From Ralstonia sp. RRA (GTDB taxonomy: Bacteria > Pseudomonadota > Gammaproteobacteria > Burkholderiales > Burkholderiaceae), in assembly GCF_037023145.1 (NCBI RefSeq), contig NZ_CP146092.1, positions 868,001 to 932,000 of the forward strand: 64,000 nucleotides of DNA, read 5' to 3'. Shown piece after piece: positions 61,206 to 64,000 of the stretch. Both the position numbers and the translations under genes were made by a program. The notes under the pieces are model-generated. The model did no database searches. It worked only from the letters and a program-made list of their open reading frames with translations, and was not told where the DNA came from. Positions within the stretch are counted from its first letter, which is position 1; every line of letters starts with the position of its first letter.

Positions 61206-63314
61206 ATGAACGCCGCACTGCTCCGAGTCTCCAGCTTCCTGCGCCAGGGCGACTACCGCTCCGCCGCCGGCCCGGTGCTGATCATCCTGATCCTGGCGAT
61301 GATGGTGCTGCCGCTGCCGCCGTTCATCCTGGACTTGTTGTTCACCTTCAACATCGCGCTGTCGATCATCGTGCTGCTGATCAGCATGCACACGCTGCGG
61401 CCACTGGATTTCTCGTCGTTCCCCAGCATTCTGCTGATCACCACGCTGATGCGGCTGTCGCTGAACGTCGCCTCCACGCGCGTGGTGCTGATGGAAGGCC
61501 ACACCGGCCCGGACGCCGCTGGCAAGGTCATCGAAGCCTTCGGCCACTTCTTGGTGGGCGGCAACTACACCGTCGGCATCGTGCTGTTCGTCATCCTGGT
61601 GATCATCAACTTCATGGTGATCAGCAAGGGTGCGGGCCGGATCGCCGAGGTCAGCGCGCGCTTCACGCTCGATGCGATGCCGGGCAAGCAGATGGCCATC
61701 GACGCCGACCTGAACGCCGGCCTGATCCGCGAAGACGAAGCCCGCAAGCGCCGCACGACCATCGCCCAGGAAGCCGAATTCTTCGGCTCCATGGACGGTG
61801 CCAGCAAGTTCGTGCGTGGCGATTCGGTGGCGGGTATCGCCATTCTGCTGATCAACATCATCGGCGGCCTGGCTGTGGGCGTGCTCCAGCACAACATGGA
61901 CATCGGCCACGCCGCCACCAACTACACGCTGCTGACCATCGGCGACGGCCTGGTTGCGCAGATTCCTGCGCTGGTGATCTCCACCGCGGCGGGCATCATG
62001 GTCAGCCGCGTGTCCACCGACAAGGACGTCGGCCAGCAACTGTCGAGCGAGCTGTTTGCCATGCCGATGGTGCTGATGACCACCGCCGGTGTGATCGGCC
62101 TGCTGGGCCTGGTGCCGGGCATGCCGCATATCCCGTTCATCCTGTTTGGCGGCGGCCTGGGTTATCTGGGCTGGTACCTCAAGAAGAAGCGCGAGATTCC
62201 CGAAGTCGAGCCCGTGCTGCAGGCCATTGCCCCGGTCGATACGCCGGAAGCGAGCTGGGACGACGTGTCGTGGGTCGACGTGCTGGGCCTGGAGATCGGC
62301 TACCGCCTGATCCCGCTGGTGGACAAGAGCCAGGACGGCGAGCTGCTGCGCCGCATCAAGGGCATCCGCAAGAAATTCACGCAGGACATGGGCTTCCTGG
62401 CACCGGTTGTGCACATTCGCGACAACCTGGAGCTGGGTCCGTCGTCGTACCGCATCACGCTCAAGGGCGTGGAGATTGGCCACGGCGAAGTGCAGCAGGG
62501 CAAGTTCCTGGCCATCAACCCGGGCGGTCAGGACGGGCATGGCGAACGCCTGGGCACGCAACTGCCGGGCACCCCCACCGTGGACCCGACCTTCGGCCTG
62601 CCGGCCATGTGGATCACCGCCGATGTGCGCGATCGCGCGCAGGCCGAGGGTTATACCGTGGTCGACTGCAGCACGGTCATCGCCACGCACGTCAATCAGT
62701 TGATTTACACCCATAGCACCGAGCTTCTCGGCCGTTTGGAAGTGCAGCAGTTGCTCGATCATTTGGCCAAGGAAGCACCGAAGCTGGTCGAAGACGTTTG
62801 CCCGAAGCTGTTGCCCGTCGCGACCGTGCAGAAGGTGCTGCAGAACCTGCTGGACGAAGGCCTGCACATCCGCGACATCCGCACCATCGTCGAGACGCTG
62901 GCGGAGCACGGAGGCAAGACGCAAGACCCCGCCGAACTCACCGCCGCCGTGCGGATCGCGCTGGGTCGGGCAATCGCCCAGCACCTGTTTCCGACCAAGA
63001 ACGAAATGCAGGTCGTCACGCTCGACCCGAATCTGGAGAACATCTTGCTGCAAAGCATCGTTGGCGCGCATGGCGGAAACGCCGGTCCGATCGAACCGCA
63101 ACTGGCTGACTCGCTCATGCAAGCGGCTGCGGATTCGTCGCGCCAATACGAACAGATGGGCCAGACGGGCGTCCTGCTCGTACCGCCCGCGCTGCGTCCC
63201 ATGCTGGCCCGCTTGTTCAAGCGTGCCGCACCCAGCCTGCGCGTGCTGTCACACGCTGAAATTCCAGATCACCGAACGATTAAGGTTGTCGCCATGCTTG
63301 GAGGCCGCGCATGA
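61206..63314 (+). CDS. flhA: Flagellar export gate protein FlhA
   Basis: A 702-residue export gate protein with eight helices in the first 330 residues, including the FHIPEP-family segment GPDAAGKVIEAFGHFLVGGNY and LNVASTRVVL, and a large cytoplasmic ring-forming domain. The ATG at 61206 gives MNAALLRVSSFLRQGDYRSAAGP, which leads straight into the first helix. Its stop overlaps flhF by ATGA. Confidence 0.96.
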   Translation: MNAALLRVSSFLRQGDYRSAAGPVLIILILAMMVLPLPPFILDLLFTFNIALSIIVLLISMHTLRPLDFSSFPSILLITTLMRLSLNVASTRVVLMEGHTGPDAAGKVIEAFGHFLVGGNYTVGIVLFVILVIINFMVISKGAGRIAEVSARFTLDAMPGKQMAIDADLNAGLIREDEARKRRTTIAQEAEFFGSMDGASKFVRGDSVAGIAILLINIIGGLAVGVLQHNMDIGHAATNYTLLTIGDGLVAQIPALVISTAAGIMVSRVSTDKDVGQQLSSELFAMPMVLMTTAGVIGLLGLVPGMPHIPFILFGGGLGYLGWYLKKKREIPEVEPVLQAIAPVDTPEASWDDVSWVDVLGLEIGYRLIPLVDKSQDGELLRRIKGIRKKFTQDMGFLAPVVHIRDNLELGPSSYRITLKGVEIGHGEVQQGKFLAINPGGQDGHGERLGTQLPGTPTVDPTFGLPAMWITADVRDRAQAEGYTVVDCSTVIATHVNQLIYTHSTELLGRLEVQQLLDHLAKEAPKLVEDVCPKLLPVATVQKVLQNLLDEGLHIRDIRTIVETLAEHGGKTQDPAELTAAVRIALGRAIAQHLFPTKNEMQVVTLDPNLENILLQSIVGAHGGNAGPIEPQLADSLMQAAADSSRQYEQMGQTGVLLVPPALRPMLARLFKRAAPSLRVLSHAEIPDHRTIKVVAMLGGRA

Positions 63315-64000
63315 AAATGCATCGATTCACCGGACTGACGTCGCGCGACGTGTTGCGTAAAGTGCGCGACCAGTTGGGCGACGACGCGCTGATCCTCTCG
63401 AACCGCGCCGTGCCGGGCGGCATCGAGGTCATCGCCGCCTCCGATACGCACCTGGATGCGCTGGTCGATACGCACTCGACCGCACCGAAGGCCGCACAAC
63501 GCCGCCCGAGCATGCCGGCCCCGATTCCGGAGCCCGCACCGGTGGCTGAGGTTGCCGCCCAGGCGCCTGCCGAGCCGCAAGTGCAAGCCGTGGCCCAGGC
63601 CGACACGTCGGCCACACCGAATGCACTGGCCCGTCTGCGCAACCGCTTTACCGCCGCGCGCCGCGCTGCCGTGCAAGCCCCTGTGCAAGAAGACGCGCTG
63701 GCTGAGCCGGCCGCTGGCCGCAAGCTGCAAGCCCGCGTGGATGACGACGTGGAGCTCGGCGCATCGGAAACGCTGCTGGGTGTGGACCCGCTGGTGGCCT
63801 CCACCCGCATGCTGGCAGGCCTGTCGCTGGATCGCGCCAACGAAGATGCCGCCCAGACGCTGGCCAGCACGGCCCAGTTCATCGCCCGCCGCACCGTGGT
63901 GCCGGAAGACGAGCCGGTCGAACAGATCCAGCGCCCGGCCGCCCGCCGCGAGCCGCTGCGCACGCAAGAAGACCAGCCGACCACGCTGCGCTCGTTTGCC
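63311..64000 (+). CDS. flhF: Flagellar biosynthesis GTPase FlhF (5' part, cut by window end)
   Basis: The first 230 residues of FlhF. The start MKMHRFTGLTSRDVLRKVRDQLGDDALILSNRAVPGGIEVIAA is the family N-terminus, followed by the Ala/Pro/Gln-rich, basic linker. The SRP-type GTPase domain lies beyond the window, so P-loop residues cannot be checked. It directs flagellum placement and number together with FlhG. Coupled to flhA by a 4-bp overlap. Confidence 0.93.
   Translation, partial: MKMHRFTGLTSRDVLRKVRDQLGDDALILSNRAVPGGIEVIAASDTHLDALVDTHSTAPKAAQRRPSMPAPIPEPAPVAEVAAQAPAEPQVQAVAQADTSATPNALARLRNRFTAARRAAVQAPVQEDALAEPAAGRKLQARVDDDVELGASETLLGVDPLVASTRMLAGLSLDRANEDAAQTLASTAQFIARRTVVPEDEPVEQIQRPAARREPLRTQEDQPTTLRSFA

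Noticed and set aside
61101..63146. A 681-codon minus-strand open frame antisense to flhA
   Set aside because: It mirrors flhA exactly and has a His/Gln/Arg-rich composition with no family resemblance.
1..64000. tRNA, rRNA, CRISPR, IS, integrase, toxin-antitoxin or phage genes
   Set aside because: Looked for on both strands; no cloverleaf with a CCA end, repeat-spacer array, transposase or integrase motif was recognised.

Overview
The window is GC-rich (about 65% by eye), with short intergenic gaps, many ATGA/GTGA overlaps and a complete flhDC-motAB-che-flhBAF order. This points to a betaproteobacterium of the Ralstonia/Cupriavidus type, most likely Ralstonia; that is inferred from gene content and order, not from any rRNA. 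No tRNA, rRNA, CRISPR array, insertion sequence or phage gene was seen.

Region 1 (16-8071) is a catabolic block. A minus-strand operon (MFS importer, NylB-like serine hydrolase, arylmalonate-decarboxylase-like protein, D-hydantoinase, hydantoin-racemase-like protein) is divergent from a GntR/FCD regulator and a fumarylacetoacetate-hydrolase-family enzyme. It is flanked by the 3' remnants of an Old Yellow Enzyme gene and a LysR gene, as if the block had replaced the middle of a divergent reductase/regulator pair. Region 2 (8127-14992) holds another LysR regulator, an AEC permease, a beta-helix lipoprotein and a set of exported hydrolase, cupin and repeat proteins.

Region 3 (15030-21952) is the most unusual part: seven minus-strand genes, each overlapping the next, encoding a KAS III-type ketosynthase, an OleD-like dehydrogenase, a metallo-beta-lactamase-fold hydrolase, an adenylate-forming enzyme, a PAP2 membrane protein, a sterol-desaturase-family oxygenase and a fatty acid desaturase. 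Together they look like a pathway for an unidentified lipid. Upstream lies a CoA-transferase/isomerase/Crp operon (22116-24936).

Region 4 (25178-38226) is mostly housekeeping and accessory: a cation/proton antiporter, an FMN reductase, a 31-residue membrane peptide, a membrane-bound ClpP-fold protein, and a one-direction operon with an SsuBCA/TauABC-type importer, an IclR regulator, a CaiB CoA-transferase, a citryl-CoA-lyase-like enzyme and an SMP-30 lactonase.

Region 5 (38227-64000) is the flagellar/chemotaxis locus. A long non-coding stretch with about ten copies of TGTCCTACA/TGTAGGACA precedes flhDC. Then come motAB, a receiver protein, cheA, cheW, two chemoreceptors, cheRDB, cheY and cheZ, and after a four-gene minus-strand accessory segment (formylglycine-generating enzyme, sulfatase, lipase-like protein, unknown) flhB, a YitT-type protein, flhA and the start of flhF.
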